Positions 50,727 through 59,603 of a stretch of 64,000 nucleotides of DNA are shown here, in pieces. Both the position numbers and the translations under genes were made by a program. The notes beneath the pieces were generated by a model. The model was given only the letters and a program-made list of their open reading frames with translations. It was not told the DNA's origin and made no database searches. This DNA comes from Paenibacillus sp. CF384 (lineage in GTDB: Bacteria; Bacillota; Bacilli; Paenibacillales; Paenibacillaceae), in the NCBI RefSeq assembly GCF_900106745.1, contig NZ_FNNV01000001.1, positions 806,001 through 870,000 on the forward strand. The letters are read 5' to 3'. Positions within the stretch are counted from its first letter, which is position 1. Each line of letters opens with the position of its first letter.

Positions 50727-51593
50727 TTATTTAAATTCCGCTACCAATTTGTCGAACTGCTCCTGCGACAAGGATAGATCTTGGTTAGCCAGCCCTTCCG
50801 GCTGGAAGCCGCTCACCATATCCTCGTACGATTTGCGTTCTTTGTTCTGGTAGATGAGGCCTGTAAGCATGCCGTTCGTTTCCATGATCTTGTTCATAGC
50901 CGCGATACGGTTCGTCGGATCGTAATCCGGGAATTGATCCAGGTTTACGATATTTTCTTTGAACCAATCGTAGGTGTTTACTTTGTTGAACGTTACGCAT
51001 GGGCTGAATACGTTGATCAGCGAGAAGCCTTTATGGTTCAGGCCAGCTTCGATCAGGGCAGTCAGCTGCTTCAGATCGCTGGAGAACGATTGCGCGATAA
51101 ACGTAGCGCCAGCTGACATTGCGATTTCAAGCGGCGACAATGTGGTCTCGATCGAACCTTCCGGCGTCGATTTGGTCTTGAAGCCTTCCGCACTGCGAGG
51201 CGAAGTTTGACCCTTCGTCAAGCCGTAGATTTGGTTATCCATAACGATGTACGTAAGGTCAACGTTACGACGAATGGCGTGAACCGTATGGCCCATACCG
51301 ATTGCGAAGCCGTCGCCGTCACCGCCGGAAGCGATAACCGTCAGCTCGCGGTTCGCAAGCTTCACGCCTTGCGCGATTGGCAGTGCGCGGCCGTGAATAC
51401 CGTGAAGACCGTACGCATTCACATAACCGGAGATACGACCGGAACAGCCGATTCCGGAAATAACAGCTAGACCCTCTGGCTCTAGCCCAACGTTAGCGGC
51501 AGCCCGCTGAATAGCGGCTTGAACGGAGAAATCTCCGCAACCCGGGCACCAGTTAGGTTTTACGTTATTACGAAACTCTTTAAATGTAGCCAT
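50727..51593 (-). CDS. korB: 2-oxoacid:ferredoxin oxidoreductase, beta subunit
   Basis: 288 residues: WCPGCGDFSVQ at the N-terminus, the thiamine-diphosphate/Mg motif SGGDGDGFAIGMGHTVHAIRRN, and NQIYGLTKGQTSP. With KorA it decarboxylates a 2-oxoacid (2-oxoglutarate or pyruvate) to acyl-CoA and reduces ferredoxin. It starts three bases after korA and has no site of its own beyond AGGAG overlapping the korA end, so it is coupled. Confidence 0.93.
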   Translation of the reverse strand: MATFKEFRNNVKPNWCPGCGDFSVQAAIQRAAANVGLEPEGLAVISGIGCSGRISGYVNAYGLHGIHGRALPIAQGVKLANRELTVIASGGDGDGFAIGMGHTVHAIRRNVDLTYIVMDNQIYGLTKGQTSPRSAEGFKTKSTPEGSIETTLSPLEIAMSAGATFIAQSFSSDLKQLTALIEAGLNHKGFSLINVFSPCVTFNKVNTYDWFKENIVNLDQFPDYDPTNRIAAMNKIMETNGMLTGLIYQNKERKSYEDMVSGFQPEGLANQDLSLSQEQFDKLVAEFK

Positions 51594-51596
51594 CTC

Positions 51597-53330
51597 TTAG
51601 ACCAACTCCTTGCATGCTTTGTGCACTTCGGAAGGCAGGAACGGATTGCCGTCGTATTTCAGAACGCTTTGGATTTTGTCCGCGTAACCTGCGTGCAATT
51701 TCACTTGATCTGCCAGTTGGCCGGTTGCATTGTTCTCAAGCACGACAACCTTAGCAGCGCTTTGCAGGTACGGCGTCACCAGATCCGTAGGGAACGGGTG
51801 AATTTGACGAATCGTAATATGGTTCGTTTTCAGGCCGTCACTCTCCATACGTAGACGAGCTTCGTCGATCGTACCGCCGGTTGAACCCATGCCGATGATG
51901 AGAAGATCCGCTTCTGCATGTGGAGCGTCTGCGCGAACCGCATCACGGATATACATGCCGTCAAGCTTCGTAAGACGTTTATCCATCATCTTCTTACGGT
52001 TAATGGCACTCTCCGAAGGACGTCCTGTTTCGTCATGCTCAACGCCCGTTACATGGTGCAAACCGCCTTTGTCGCCCGGAATAACACGCGGGGATACGCC
52101 GTCTTCCGTTAGTTCATAACGTTTGAACAGCTCATTCGTTTCAAGTTCTGGCAATTCTCTAACGAGCTTGCCGCGGTTAATCGGCATTTTATTCAAATCC
52201 AGCGCTTCGCAGGATTGCTTGCCAAGCGACAGCTGAAGATCAGTCATAAGAATAACCGGTACTTGATATTGCTCCGACAGGTTGAACGATTCGATAGTGT
52301 CGTAGAAGCAATCTTCCAGGGAAGCCGGCGCGATTACGATCTTCGGAATTTCACCGTGCGTTCCGTATACCATGGCATTAAGGTCGGATTGCTCTTGTTT
52401 CGTCGGCAAGCCTGTGGAAGGACCTCCACGCTGCGTATCTACGATTACAAGCGGCGTTTCTGTCATCCCTGCAAGTCCGATCGCTTCCATCATCAGAGAC
52501 AAACCAGGGCCGGCAGAAGCTGTCATCGTACGCACACCGGCATAGTTCGCGCCAATTGCCATCGTTACAGCTGCAATCTCATCTTCCGTTTGAATAACGG
52601 TTCCACCGAATTTAGGAAGCTTCTTAATGAGATACTCCATAATCTCAGAAGCCGGTGTAATTGGATAGGCCGACATCAAGCGGCAGCCGCCTGCGACAGC
52701 GCCAAGGCCGATCGCTTCGTTACCGATCATGAACAGCTTCTGTTTGCCGTCAGCCGGCTCTAGCTGGAACTCTTCCAAAGGGCCGCCTGCCAGATCTAGC
52801 ACATAGTCCGATCCGCGTTTAACCGCTTCGATATTCTTCTCAACGATTGCCGCACCTTTACGGCCGAACTCTTCTTCTACTGCTTTATTAAATACATCGA
52901 CCGGCAGACCAAGAAGCGCCCAAGACGCGCCGGACGCAACCATGTTTTTCATTAGAGAAGTACCCAGATCCTCCGCGATCGAAGTAATCGGTACTGCAAA
53001 TAGACGTGCATTAATGCCTTCCGGCAGAACAGGATTAAACTTTGCATCAGCAACGACTACGCCGCCTGCACGCAGTTCATGTGCGTTTAAGTCGATACTC
53101 TCTTGGTCAAATGCGACCAAAATGTCCAAATCGTCCGAAATGGCAAGCATCGGCTTGGTGCTGATTCTGATTTTATTGTTGGTATGACCGCCTTTGATAC
53201 GTGAAGAAAAGTGACGGTAACCATACAAGTAGTACCCAAGACGGTTAAGAGCTGTCGAGAAAATACGGTCGGTACTTTCAACGCCTTCCCCTTGTTGTCC
53301 CCCGATTTTCCAAGACAATTGACTAATCAA
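51597..53330 (-). CDS. korA: 2-oxoacid:ferredoxin oxidoreductase, fused gamma-alpha subunit
   Basis: 577 residues. The N-terminal gamma domain (QLSWKIGGQQGEGVESTDRIF...) is fused to the alpha pyrimidine-binding domain (GNEAIGLGAVAGGCRLMSAYPITPASEIME) and a C-terminal transketolase-like domain. This is the arrangement usual in Bacillales. I place the start at the TTG at 53330, nine bases after GAGGAG, since the ATG at 53339 lies on that site. Confidence 0.93.
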   Translation of the reverse strand: MISQLSWKIGGQQGEGVESTDRIFSTALNRLGYYLYGYRHFSSRIKGGHTNNKIRISTKPMLAISDDLDILVAFDQESIDLNAHELRAGGVVVADAKFNPVLPEGINARLFAVPITSIAEDLGTSLMKNMVASGASWALLGLPVDVFNKAVEEEFGRKGAAIVEKNIEAVKRGSDYVLDLAGGPLEEFQLEPADGKQKLFMIGNEAIGLGAVAGGCRLMSAYPITPASEIMEYLIKKLPKFGGTVIQTEDEIAAVTMAIGANYAGVRTMTASAGPGLSLMMEAIGLAGMTETPLVIVDTQRGGPSTGLPTKQEQSDLNAMVYGTHGEIPKIVIAPASLEDCFYDTIESFNLSEQYQVPVILMTDLQLSLGKQSCEALDLNKMPINRGKLVRELPELETNELFKRYELTEDGVSPRVIPGDKGGLHHVTGVEHDETGRPSESAINRKKMMDKRLTKLDGMYIRDAVRADAPHAEADLLIIGMGSTGGTIDEARLRMESDGLKTNHITIRQIHPFPTDLVTPYLQSAAKVVVLENNATGQLADQVKLHAGYADKIQSVLKYDGNPFLPSEVHKACKELV

Positions 53331-53383
53331 AACGCCCATCTCCTCTTTTGATGAACCTGCAATATTTTCGACATCTTTTAACA

Positions 53384-53411
53384 ATAATAATAAAATTCTT
53401 TCAACAGTCAA
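53384..53411 (-). promoter_or_regulatory. Promoter of korAB
   Basis: -35 TTGACT (53406-53411) and -10 TATTAT (53384-53389), 16-base spacer, in an A+T-rich stretch 54 bases upstream of the korA start. Confidence 0.6.
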
Positions 53412-53520
53412 ATAAATTTTATGACTCAAAGTACTAAAATGCAAGGTGTAAATGCGTTTTCATCGCATAGTTCTTTTCGATTATACCCATATCACAGCGA
53501 GATGGGAATCCCTTAATCGT

Positions 53521-54477
53521 TCAGCTAGGAAGATGCTTTACAAGAAAGTGCAATGCATTTCCGGCGAGAAATGCATCCACTCGCTCTTCGGAATATCGCG
53601 CCAGCAGTGCATTCTGTAGACGATAAAGCTCTCCGGGATGCGCCAACTCTTGTACATGTGCTTCTATCCCATCGAAATCCGATCCGAACATCAGCTGATC
53701 TTCACCGCCAAGCTCGCAAACTCGCTCTATGTGACGCAGCACGTCAGCAATGGCCGCAGCATGATGAGACGCAACAAATTGGGGCACGAAAGTAATCCCA
53801 ATCATACCTCCCCGTTCAATGAGCGCTTTAAGCTGATCGTCCGCAAGATTGCGGGGATGCGCGCACAGACTCCGAGAGTTCGAATGTGATGCAATCAATG
53901 GCTTTGTTGAAATCTTGATCATTTCCCAAAATGCACGGTCGCTCAAATGAGACACATCTAACAGTATACCCAATCTATCACATTCTTTTACGAGGGCTTC
54001 GCCTTTTTTTGTAAGACCGCCTCCACGCGGCTCCATGGCCCCGTCAGCGCCCCAGTTCGCATAGTTCCATGTTAACCCCAAAGCCCTCACTCCGAGCTCG
54101 TAGAGGATGCGCAGCATCGCCAGATCGCCATGCAAACCGTCTGCTCCTTCCAGCGACAGCATGGCCCCTATTGAATGGCTGTTGTTCATGAGCTTCGCTG
54201 CGTCTGATGAAGTCCGTACAAAGGTCATTTCCGGAACGGAAAGTACTTTACGATGAAACAAATCAATACTATGTAGAATAGGTATCATCGATTTCTCCAT
54301 CCGTTCGGGAACATAAATGGCAAAGGTCTGAAGCACAGAGCCAGCTTGTTTCAGGCGCGGTAAAGTGACATCGAGTTTATTCGTCATGTCCTGTTCAAAA
54401 GACAAGGACTGATCTTCAAGCAGCTTCCACAGCACATCACAATGAAAATCCACACTTCGCAGCTTTGGCATGGACAT
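53521..54477 (-). CDS. Membrane dipeptidase, family M19
   Basis: 318 residues of the renal-dipeptidase-like metallohydrolase fold. Metal ligands appear in DFHCD, the bridging Glu in SLEGADG, LLDVSHLSDRAFWEM, and ASHSNSRSLCAHPRNL; a late FGSDFDGIE segment is also present. It hydrolyses dipeptides, often with a D-residue. No signal peptide is seen. The ATG at 54477 has AAAGGTG at a good distance. It occupies the place held by tdh-kbl in Bacillus subtilis. Confidence 0.9.
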   Translation of the reverse strand: MSMPKLRSVDFHCDVLWKLLEDQSLSFEQDMTNKLDVTLPRLKQAGSVLQTFAIYVPERMEKSMIPILHSIDLFHRKVLSVPEMTFVRTSSDAAKLMNNSHSIGAMLSLEGADGLHGDLAMLRILYELGVRALGLTWNYANWGADGAMEPRGGGLTKKGEALVKECDRLGILLDVSHLSDRAFWEMIKISTKPLIASHSNSRSLCAHPRNLADDQLKALIERGGMIGITFVPQFVASHHAAAIADVLRHIERVCELGGEDQLMFGSDFDGIEAHVQELAHPGELYRLQNALLARYSEERVDAFLAGNALHFLVKHLPS

Positions 54478-54511
54478 GAACACACCTTTCTGTAACACCT
54501 ATTTTTCACGC

Positions 54512-54545
54512 AAAAAAACCTGCCTACAGCGTAAACAGGTCGAAG
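54512..54545 (-). terminator. Terminator after spoVS
   Basis: ACCTG/CAGGT stem with weak inner pairing, followed by TTTTTTT on the minus strand. Confidence 0.6.
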
Positions 54546-54572
54546 CGTTCAGATGGAATTATGTGGGCGTAT

Positions 54573-54833
54573 CTATCTCGGCTCAACGATGAGTTTTATC
54601 GCTGTACGATCCTCGCCGTCGATTACGATGTCTGTGAATGCTGGGATACAAATAAGGTCTACTCCGCTCGGCGCTACAAATCCTCTTGCAATTGCCACCG
54701 CCTTTACCGCTTGATTCAACGCACCAGCCCCGATTGCTTGTAATTCAGCTGCGCCGCGTTCGCGTAATACGCCGGCCAGCGCTCCTGCAACAGAATTTGG
54801 ATTGGACTTTGCTGAAACTTTTAAGACATCCAT
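54573..54833 (-). CDS. spoVS: Stage V sporulation protein S
   Basis: 86 residues, the whole of the SpoVS/Alba-like family: MDVLKVSAKSNPNSVAGALAG at the start and GVDLICIPAFTDIVIDGEDRTAIKL at the end. It is needed for sporulation past stage V in Bacillus. GAGGAGG precedes the ATG. A sigma-H-like promoter lies about 50-75 bases upstream. Confidence 0.97.
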   Translation of the reverse strand: MDVLKVSAKSNPNSVAGALAGVLRERGAAELQAIGAGALNQAVKAVAIARGFVAPSGVDLICIPAFTDIVIDGEDRTAIKLIVEPR

Positions 54834-54881
54834 GGATAGTACCTCCTCGGGAATGATGGATGAATATCGCTATTTAGATAG

Positions 54882-54910
54882 ATATTCGAGAGAGGTGAAA
54901 TAATTCCTGC
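54882..54910 (-). promoter_or_regulatory. Sigma-H-like promoter of spoVS
   Basis: -35 GCAGGAATT (54902-54910) fits RNAGGAWWW. -10 CTCGAATAT (54882-54890) fits RNNGAATWW at all but one position. The spacer is 11 bases. Sigma-H control of spoVS is known in Bacillus. Confidence 0.65.
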
Positions 54911-54954
54911 TTTCACTTTGCAATATATTCTGAATTATGAGAATTTTCATAGAA

Positions 54955-54997
54955 CAAAAAAAACAGATTGTCTGCTACATGAGCAGCCAATCTGTTT
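54955..54997 (-). terminator. Terminator overlapping the ymdB stop codon
   Basis: Stem ACAGATTG-CTGCT / AGCAG-CAATCTGT with one-base bulges, loop CATGT, then eight Ts. The last codons and the stop of ymdB lie inside the hairpin. Confidence 0.9.
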
Positions 54998-55769
54998 CGG
55001 TTAGTCGTATTTTCTGAATTTTCGTGGCTGCCCCGGTTGCTTCATCAATCTCAACCGCGATGGCATGGAGATGCCAGTCTCCCTCATCCACCACAAACCG
55101 TGTCGGCAGCTGCGTCAGGAACTTGTGGAGTACTGCGCTCCGTTCCATGCCCAGCACGCCGTCTCTAGGCCCAACCATGCCTACATCCGTCAAGTAAGCA
55201 GTGCCGCCCGGGAGAATGCGATCATCATTCGTCTGCACATGTGTATGCGTGCCGACTACGATGGATGCGCGTCCGTCCAAGTACCAGCCCATCGCGATTT
55301 TCTCCGAAGTCGCTTCGGCGTGAAAATCGACCAAGATATTTCTCGTTTGCTGCTGCATCTCTTCAATCAGCTCATCTGCTTTACGGAACGGGCAGTCGAT
55401 TGGCGGCAGGAACGTTCTTCCCTGCAGATTAATGATCGCCAGTTCTTTGCCGTTTGCCTTTATCAAGGCAGCACCTTGACCAGGGGCCTCTTCCACGAAG
55501 TTGGCTGGGCGAACCATCCGAGGCTGATCATCGATCCATTCGAAAATATCTTTGTTATCCCAAGTATGATTGCCCATTGTAATGCCGTGAACACCGGCCT
55601 CAAGCAATTCTTTCACAATCGTTGATGTGATGCCTCTGCCAGCTGCTGCATTCTCGCCATTGGCAATAATAATATGCGGGTTATATTTGGATTTCAGTGC
55701 CGGCAGCACCTTCTTAACCGCGTTACGACCCACATTACCGACGATATCCCCAATAAACAATACGTTCAT
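54975..55769 (-). CDS. ymdB: YmdB-family metallophosphoesterase
   Basis: 264 residues with metal-binding motifs FIGDIVGNVGRNAV, IANGENAAAGRGIT, TMGNHTWDNKDIF, FHAEATSEKIAMGW and VGTHTHVQTND. In Bacillus subtilis YmdB is a 2',3'-cyclic nucleotide phosphodiesterase affecting biofilm and motility; the same is inferred. It follows rny, as in Bacillus. Its stop codon falls within the terminator stem-loop. Confidence 0.95.
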   Translation of the reverse strand: MNVLFIGDIVGNVGRNAVKKVLPALKSKYNPHIIIANGENAAAGRGITSTIVKELLEAGVHGITMGNHTWDNKDIFEWIDDQPRMVRPANFVEEAPGQGAALIKANGKELAIINLQGRTFLPPIDCPFRKADELIEEMQQQTRNILVDFHAEATSEKIAMGWYLDGRASIVVGTHTHVQTNDDRILPGGTAYLTDVGMVGPRDGVLGMERSAVLHKFLTQLPTRFVVDEGDWHLHAIAVEIDEATGAATKIQKIRLTETDWLLM

Positions 55770-55796
55770 GACACCATAACCTCTCTAGTGAAGACC

Positions 55797-55826
55797 AGAA
55801 AAGTGGCTGCAAGCAGCCACTTTTCT
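55797..55826 (-). terminator. Hairpin between rny and ymdB
   Basis: A perfect 14-bp stem (AGAAAAGTGGCTGC / GCAGCCACTTTTCT) with a 2-base loop. The T run is part of the stem arm. It may act as a partial terminator or an mRNA end stabiliser. Confidence 0.7.
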
Positions 55827-55844
55827 AGGTACCTTGCTATTTAC

Positions 55845-57386
55845 TTATTTCGCATATTCGACAGCACGTGTCTCACGAATGACCGTTACTTTGATATGCC
55901 CCGGATAATCGAGTTCACTCTCGATTTTCTTCGTAATATCACGCGCTAGGCGGAATGCTTCTGTGTCGTCGATTTTGTCAGGTTGAACCATAACGCGAAC
56001 CTCGCGGCCTGCTTGAATCGCGTAAGATTTCTCGACTCCGTCGAACGATTCCGAGATGCCTTCCAGCTTCTCCAGCCGTTTGATGTACGTCTCGAGCGTT
56101 TCTCTGCGTGCACCCGGTCTTGCTGCCGACAACGCATCTGCCGCACCAACGAGCATGGCGATTACAGATGTTGCTTCGCAATCACCGTGGTGGGACGCGA
56201 TACTGTTGATGACAACAGGATGCTCTTTGTATTTCTTCGCCAGCTCTACGCCGATCTCGACATGTGAGCCTTCCACTTCATGATCGAGCGCTTTGCCGAT
56301 ATCATGCAGCAATCCGGCACGTCTTGCAAGCGTCAAGTCTTCACCCAGCTCTGCAGCCATTAAGCCGGTCAAATAAGCGACTTCCATGGAGTGCTTGAGC
56401 ACGTTTTGACCATAGCTTGTACGATATTTGAGACGACCTAAAATCTTAATGAGATCTGGATGTAAACCGTGGACGCCAACTTCATAAGTCGCCTGTTCTC
56501 CGTATTCACGGATACGTTCATCCACTTCTTTGCGCGATTTCTCAACCATTTCCTCGATACGTGCAGGATGGATACGACCATCAGCTACAAGCTTCTCGAG
56601 TGATGTACGAGCAATCTCACGACGAATTGGATCGAAACCAGACAAGATGACCGCTTCCGGTGTATCGTCGATTATGAGATCGATACCGGTCAACGTTTCC
56701 AGTGCGCGAATGTTGCGGCCTTCACGTCCGATAATGCGGCCTTTCATTTCTTCATTTGGCAATGCGACTACGGAAACCGTAGTTTCAGCCACATGATCTG
56801 CTGCACAGCGTTGAATCGCAAGCGAGATAATATCACGTGCTTTCTTATCTGCTTCTTCCTTCGCCTGCTGCTCGATTTCTTTAATCATTTGTGCAGTTTC
56901 ATGACGAACTTCCTGCTCAACGTTGTTCAAGATGATTTGTTTCGCATCTTCCATTGTTAAGTTCGAAATCCGCTCAAGCTCTTGAAGCTGCTGTTTGTAA
57001 AGGGTATCGATTTGTTCCTGTGTTTCCTCGATCCGCTTCTCTTTGTTGGCAACTTGTTCTTCTTTGCGTTCCAGCGCTTCTATTTTTTTATCCAACGACT
57101 CTTCTTTCTGAATCAGTCGTCTTTCAAGACGCTGTACCTCATTGCGACGTTCGCGAATATCTCTCTCAGCCTCGGTACGGAGCTTGTGGACTTCATCTTT
57201 CGCCTCGAGAACCGTTTCTTTCTTCTGCGCTTCGGCTTCTTTCTTCGCATTGTCAACAATTTGACTAGCGGCCTGCTCGGCGCTTGAAATTTTGGCCTCG
57301 GCGATCGATTTGCGAATAAAATAACCGACACCAAAGAAAATTGCACCAACAACGAGAATGATCAGGATCCATACCACTACTGGCAT
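55845..57386 (-). CDS. rny: Ribonuclease Y
   Basis: 513 residues. An N-terminal membrane helix ([21 protein letters not shown]) is followed by a long coiled coil (~35-200), a KH domain ([30 protein letters not shown]) and an HD domain with [12 protein letters not shown] and SHHGD. It is the membrane endonuclease that starts mRNA decay. The ATG at 57386 lies five bases after AGGAGGTGA; a GTG eight codons upstream has no such site. Confidence 0.96.
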   Translation of the reverse strand: MPVVVWILIILVVGAIFFGVGYFIRKSIAEAKISSAEQAASQIVDNAKKEAEAQKKETVLEAKDEVHKLRTEAERDIRERRNEVQRLERRLIQKEESLDKKIEALERKEEQVANKEKRIEETQEQIDTLYKQQLQELERISNLTMEDAKQIILNNVEQEVRHETAQMIKEIEQQAKEEADKKARDIISLAIQRCAADHVAETTVSVVALPNEEMKGRIIGREGRNIRALETLTGIDLIIDDTPEAVILSGFDPIRREIARTSLEKLVADGRIHPARIEEMVEKSRKEVDERIREYGEQATYEVGVHGLHPDLIKILGRLKYRTSYGQNVLKHSMEVAYLTGLMAAELGEDLTLARRAGLLHDIGKALDHEVEGSHVEIGVELAKKYKEHPVVINSIASHHGDCEATSVIAMLVGAADALSAARPGARRETLETYIKRLEKLEGISESFDGVEKSYAIQAGREVRVMVQPDKIDDTEAFRLARDITKKIESELDYPGHIKVTVIRETRAVEYAK

Positions 57387-57410
57387 CTTTCTCACCTCCT
57401 CGTTGCTCAC

Positions 57411-57566
57411 CTAAGCAAACGCTTGGGACATTATTTGGTTTTCTAGCCGGTTTTTAACCCGATCATACATACTTAATTTGACGAAAATAATCGTTTCGAA
57501 TCAATTTTTGGAAGGAAAATCGATTCTAGAATAAAGAATACAAACTTATTTTATCTTTTGTGAAAA
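57411..57566. other. Leader region of rny, no gene
   Basis: An A+T-rich 156-base gap between recX and rny. No ORF with a ribosome binding site and no clear hairpin terminator was seen. A TATGAT hexamer near 57465 could be a -10 box, but no good -35 partner is present. Confidence 0.4.
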
Positions 57567-58232
57567 TCAATTGTCAAGCATATGCCCATCCTCATCATCT
57601 TCCATTCCGAGAACAGCAGCCTTTACCGCTTCTCTTACCGTATTCATCGGAAACCCGCGGCGCAGCAGAAACACCGCTAATTTCTGTTTCCTCTCACGAG
57701 GTTCGCCTTTAATATACGGCCATTTCTTGTGGGCGGCTCGTATGGCGATATCCGTCTCCGATTGCTCATTCAGCTTCTGGGAAGCCTGCTTCGCCATATC
57801 TCTGGAGATTCCTCGCTGCACAAGCTCCTGCTGCAATAAGCGGCGCCCTTTCATCTGGGTTCGCATCCGTTCCGAAGCATACATGTTAGCATATTGCTTA
57901 TCGTTGACCAAACCTTCTTGTCTCAGACGCTCCAATGCTTTCTCCGCAGTTTCGGGGTCGATTTCCTTCCTTGCCAAATACCGCATAATCTCTTTCTCCG
58001 TACGCTGCCTTGCCCCTAAATGGGATAGCGATAGAATGTACGCCCGGTGCTTAGAGTCCTCTTGGACAATCTGCTTCAGCTCATCCCCATGAATTTCTCT
58101 GCCCTTCAGCAGTCGAAATTTAATCAGTAGGTCTTCATGTACGCTGGTGTACGGTTCTTGCGAATCATTGACAAATAGATGGTAGCGCTGCTTGGCCTTC
58201 CGGTCCTGTTCTACGCCGGTAATTACTAACAC
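57567..58232 (-). CDS. recX: Regulatory protein RecX
   Basis: 221 residues, all-helical, with the RecX repeats (LSHLGARQRTEKEIMRYLARKEI..., AEKALERLRQEGLVNDKQYANMYASERMR, GRRLLQQELVQRGIS). RecX binds the RecA filament and limits its activity. The GTG at 58232 has GGGGGAG eight bases upstream and is chosen over a GTG three codons earlier that touches this site. It follows recA after a hairpin. Confidence 0.9.
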   Translation of the reverse strand: MLVITGVEQDRKAKQRYHLFVNDSQEPYTSVHEDLLIKFRLLKGREIHGDELKQIVQEDSKHRAYILSLSHLGARQRTEKEIMRYLARKEIDPETAEKALERLRQEGLVNDKQYANMYASERMRTQMKGRRLLQQELVQRGISRDMAKQASQKLNEQSETDIAIRAAHKKWPYIKGEPRERKQKLAVFLLRRGFPMNTVREAVKAAVLGMEDDEDGHMLDN

Positions 58233-58273
58233 CTCTGTCACTCCCCCAATTCAGACCACTTACTTAATAAACA

Positions 58274-58299
58274 GAGAAGCACCTGTAAAGGTGCTTCTC
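58274..58299 (-). terminator. Hairpin between recA and recX
   Basis: A perfect 11-bp stem (GAGAAGCACCT / AGGTGCTTCTC) with a 4-base loop, then TGTTTATT. The weak T run fits partial termination, leaving recX below recA. Confidence 0.65.
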
Positions 58300-58322
58300 C
58301 GGGGTAACCGATCTCCGTCGGT

Positions 58323-59381
58323 TTATTCCAAATCTAGATCCAACTCGTCCTCGTCGTCCTCGCTGAATGCATCTCCAGCTGCGACTGCAGCTGCAGTCGC
58401 CATGTTGCTGGCTTCACGAATTTGCTTCTCGATCACAGCCGCAATGTCCTTATGATCTTTAAGGAATTGCTTCGCGTTCTCGCGGCCCTGTCCAAGACGT
58501 TCGCCGTTATAAGAGAACCAAGCACCGCTCTTCTGAACGATATCCTGCTCGACGCCGATATCCACGATGCTTCCCTCTTTAGAGATGCCCTCACCATACA
58601 TAATGTCGACTTCGGCTTGTTTGAAAGGAGGAGCTACTTTGTTCTTAACAACTTTAATACGCGTCCGGTTACCGACCACGTCGTTCCCTTGCTTGATGGA
58701 CTCAATACGACGTACATCCAGACGAATCGTGGAGTAGAACTTCAGTGCGCGTCCGCCTGGCGTTGTCTCAGGGTTACCGAACATAACGCCGACCTTCTCA
58801 CGAAGCTGGTTAATAAAGATCGTGATCGTCTTCGACTTGCTGATCGCACCGGAGAGCTTACGAAGTGCTTGGGACATCAAACGCGCTTGCAAACCAACGT
58901 GGGAATCTCCCATGTCGCCTTCGATTTCCGCTTTCGGTACGAGTGCCGCAACGGAGTCGACAACGACAATGTCTACCGCGCCGCTGCGAACAAGTGCTTC
59001 TGCGATCTCAAGGCCTTGCTCACCCGTATCTGGCTGCGACAGAAGCAACTCATCAATGTTAACGCCAAGCTTGCTTGCGTACGAAGGATCAAGCGCATGC
59101 TCCGCATCGATAAATGCAGCTTGTCCGCCTGCACGTTGAACTTCTGCGATCGCATGAAGCGCAACTGTTGTTTTACCGGAGGATTCCGGTCCATATACTT
59201 CAATAATCCGGCCGCGTGGGAAGCCGCCAATTCCAAGTGCAATATCTAATGCAAGTGCACCGCTCGACACTGTTTCAACTTGCATATGAGTTGATTCACC
59301 AAGCTTCATGATGGATCCTTTACCAAATTGCTTCTCTATTTGACGCAATGCCATTTCTAATGCGGCTTTACGATCTGCCAA
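58323..59381 (-). CDS. recA: Recombinase RecA
   Basis: 352 residues: Walker [29 protein letters not shown] with loop L1, [21 protein letters not shown] with loop L2, and an acidic C-terminus. It forms the DNA strand-exchange filament and activates LexA cleavage. The normal family N-terminus ([21 protein letters not shown]) starts at the TTG at 59381, about ten bases after AAGGGA; a GTG at 59390 lies too close to that site. Confidence 0.97.
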   Translation of the reverse strand: MADRKAALEMALRQIEKQFGKGSIMKLGESTHMQVETVSSGALALDIALGIGGFPRGRIIEVYGPESSGKTTVALHAIAEVQRAGGQAAFIDAEHALDPSYASKLGVNIDELLLSQPDTGEQGLEIAEALVRSGAVDIVVVDSVAALVPKAEIEGDMGDSHVGLQARLMSQALRKLSGAISKSKTITIFINQLREKVGVMFGNPETTPGGRALKFYSTIRLDVRRIESIKQGNDVVGNRTRIKVVKNKVAPPFKQAEVDIMYGEGISKEGSIVDIGVEQDIVQKSGAWFSYNGERLGQGRENAKQFLKDHKDIAAVIEKQIREASNMATAAAVAAGDAFSEDDEDELDLDLE

Positions 59382-59412
59382 GAAATCCACATCCCTTATA
59401 ATTTATACTTTC

Positions 59413-59441
59413 ATGATACCTTGTTTCGTTCGCTTTGACAA
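59413..59441 (-). promoter_or_regulatory. recA promoter
   Basis: -35 TTGTCA (59436-59441) and -10 TATCAT (59413-59418), 17-base spacer, 32 bases upstream of the recA start. Confidence 0.75.
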
Positions 59442-59450
59442 GAGTTTTTA

Positions 59451-59463
59451 CGAACATATATTC
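59451..59463. promoter_or_regulatory. LexA (SOS) box
   Basis: CGAACATATATTC matches the Firmicute SOS box CGAACnnnnGTTCG except for one half-site change. It lies ten bases upstream of the recA -35, as expected for damage-inducible recA. Confidence 0.7.
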
Positions 59464-59492
59464 TTATTTCTCATTTGGCCAAATAGAGAAAC

Positions 59493-59535
59493 AAAAAAAG
59501 AACCGCAGCAAAGTAATCTTCGCCACGGTTCTTCC
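59493..59535 (-). terminator. Terminator after cinA
   Basis: Stem AAGAACCG/CGGTTCTT extended by GGC/GC pairing, followed by TTTTTTT. It lies 69 bases after the cinA stop, just upstream of the SOS box. Confidence 0.8.
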
Positions 59536-59603
59536 GCTAACTAATGTCGATTATAGTCGAAAATTAATCATCTGACAAGCCTAAATTAACAATTTATTCT
59601 AAT

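Noticed and set aside
57460-57500. Promoter for rny at the TATGAT hexamer
   Set aside because: No -35 partner at 16-18 bases and no extended -10; not strong enough to list as a promoter.
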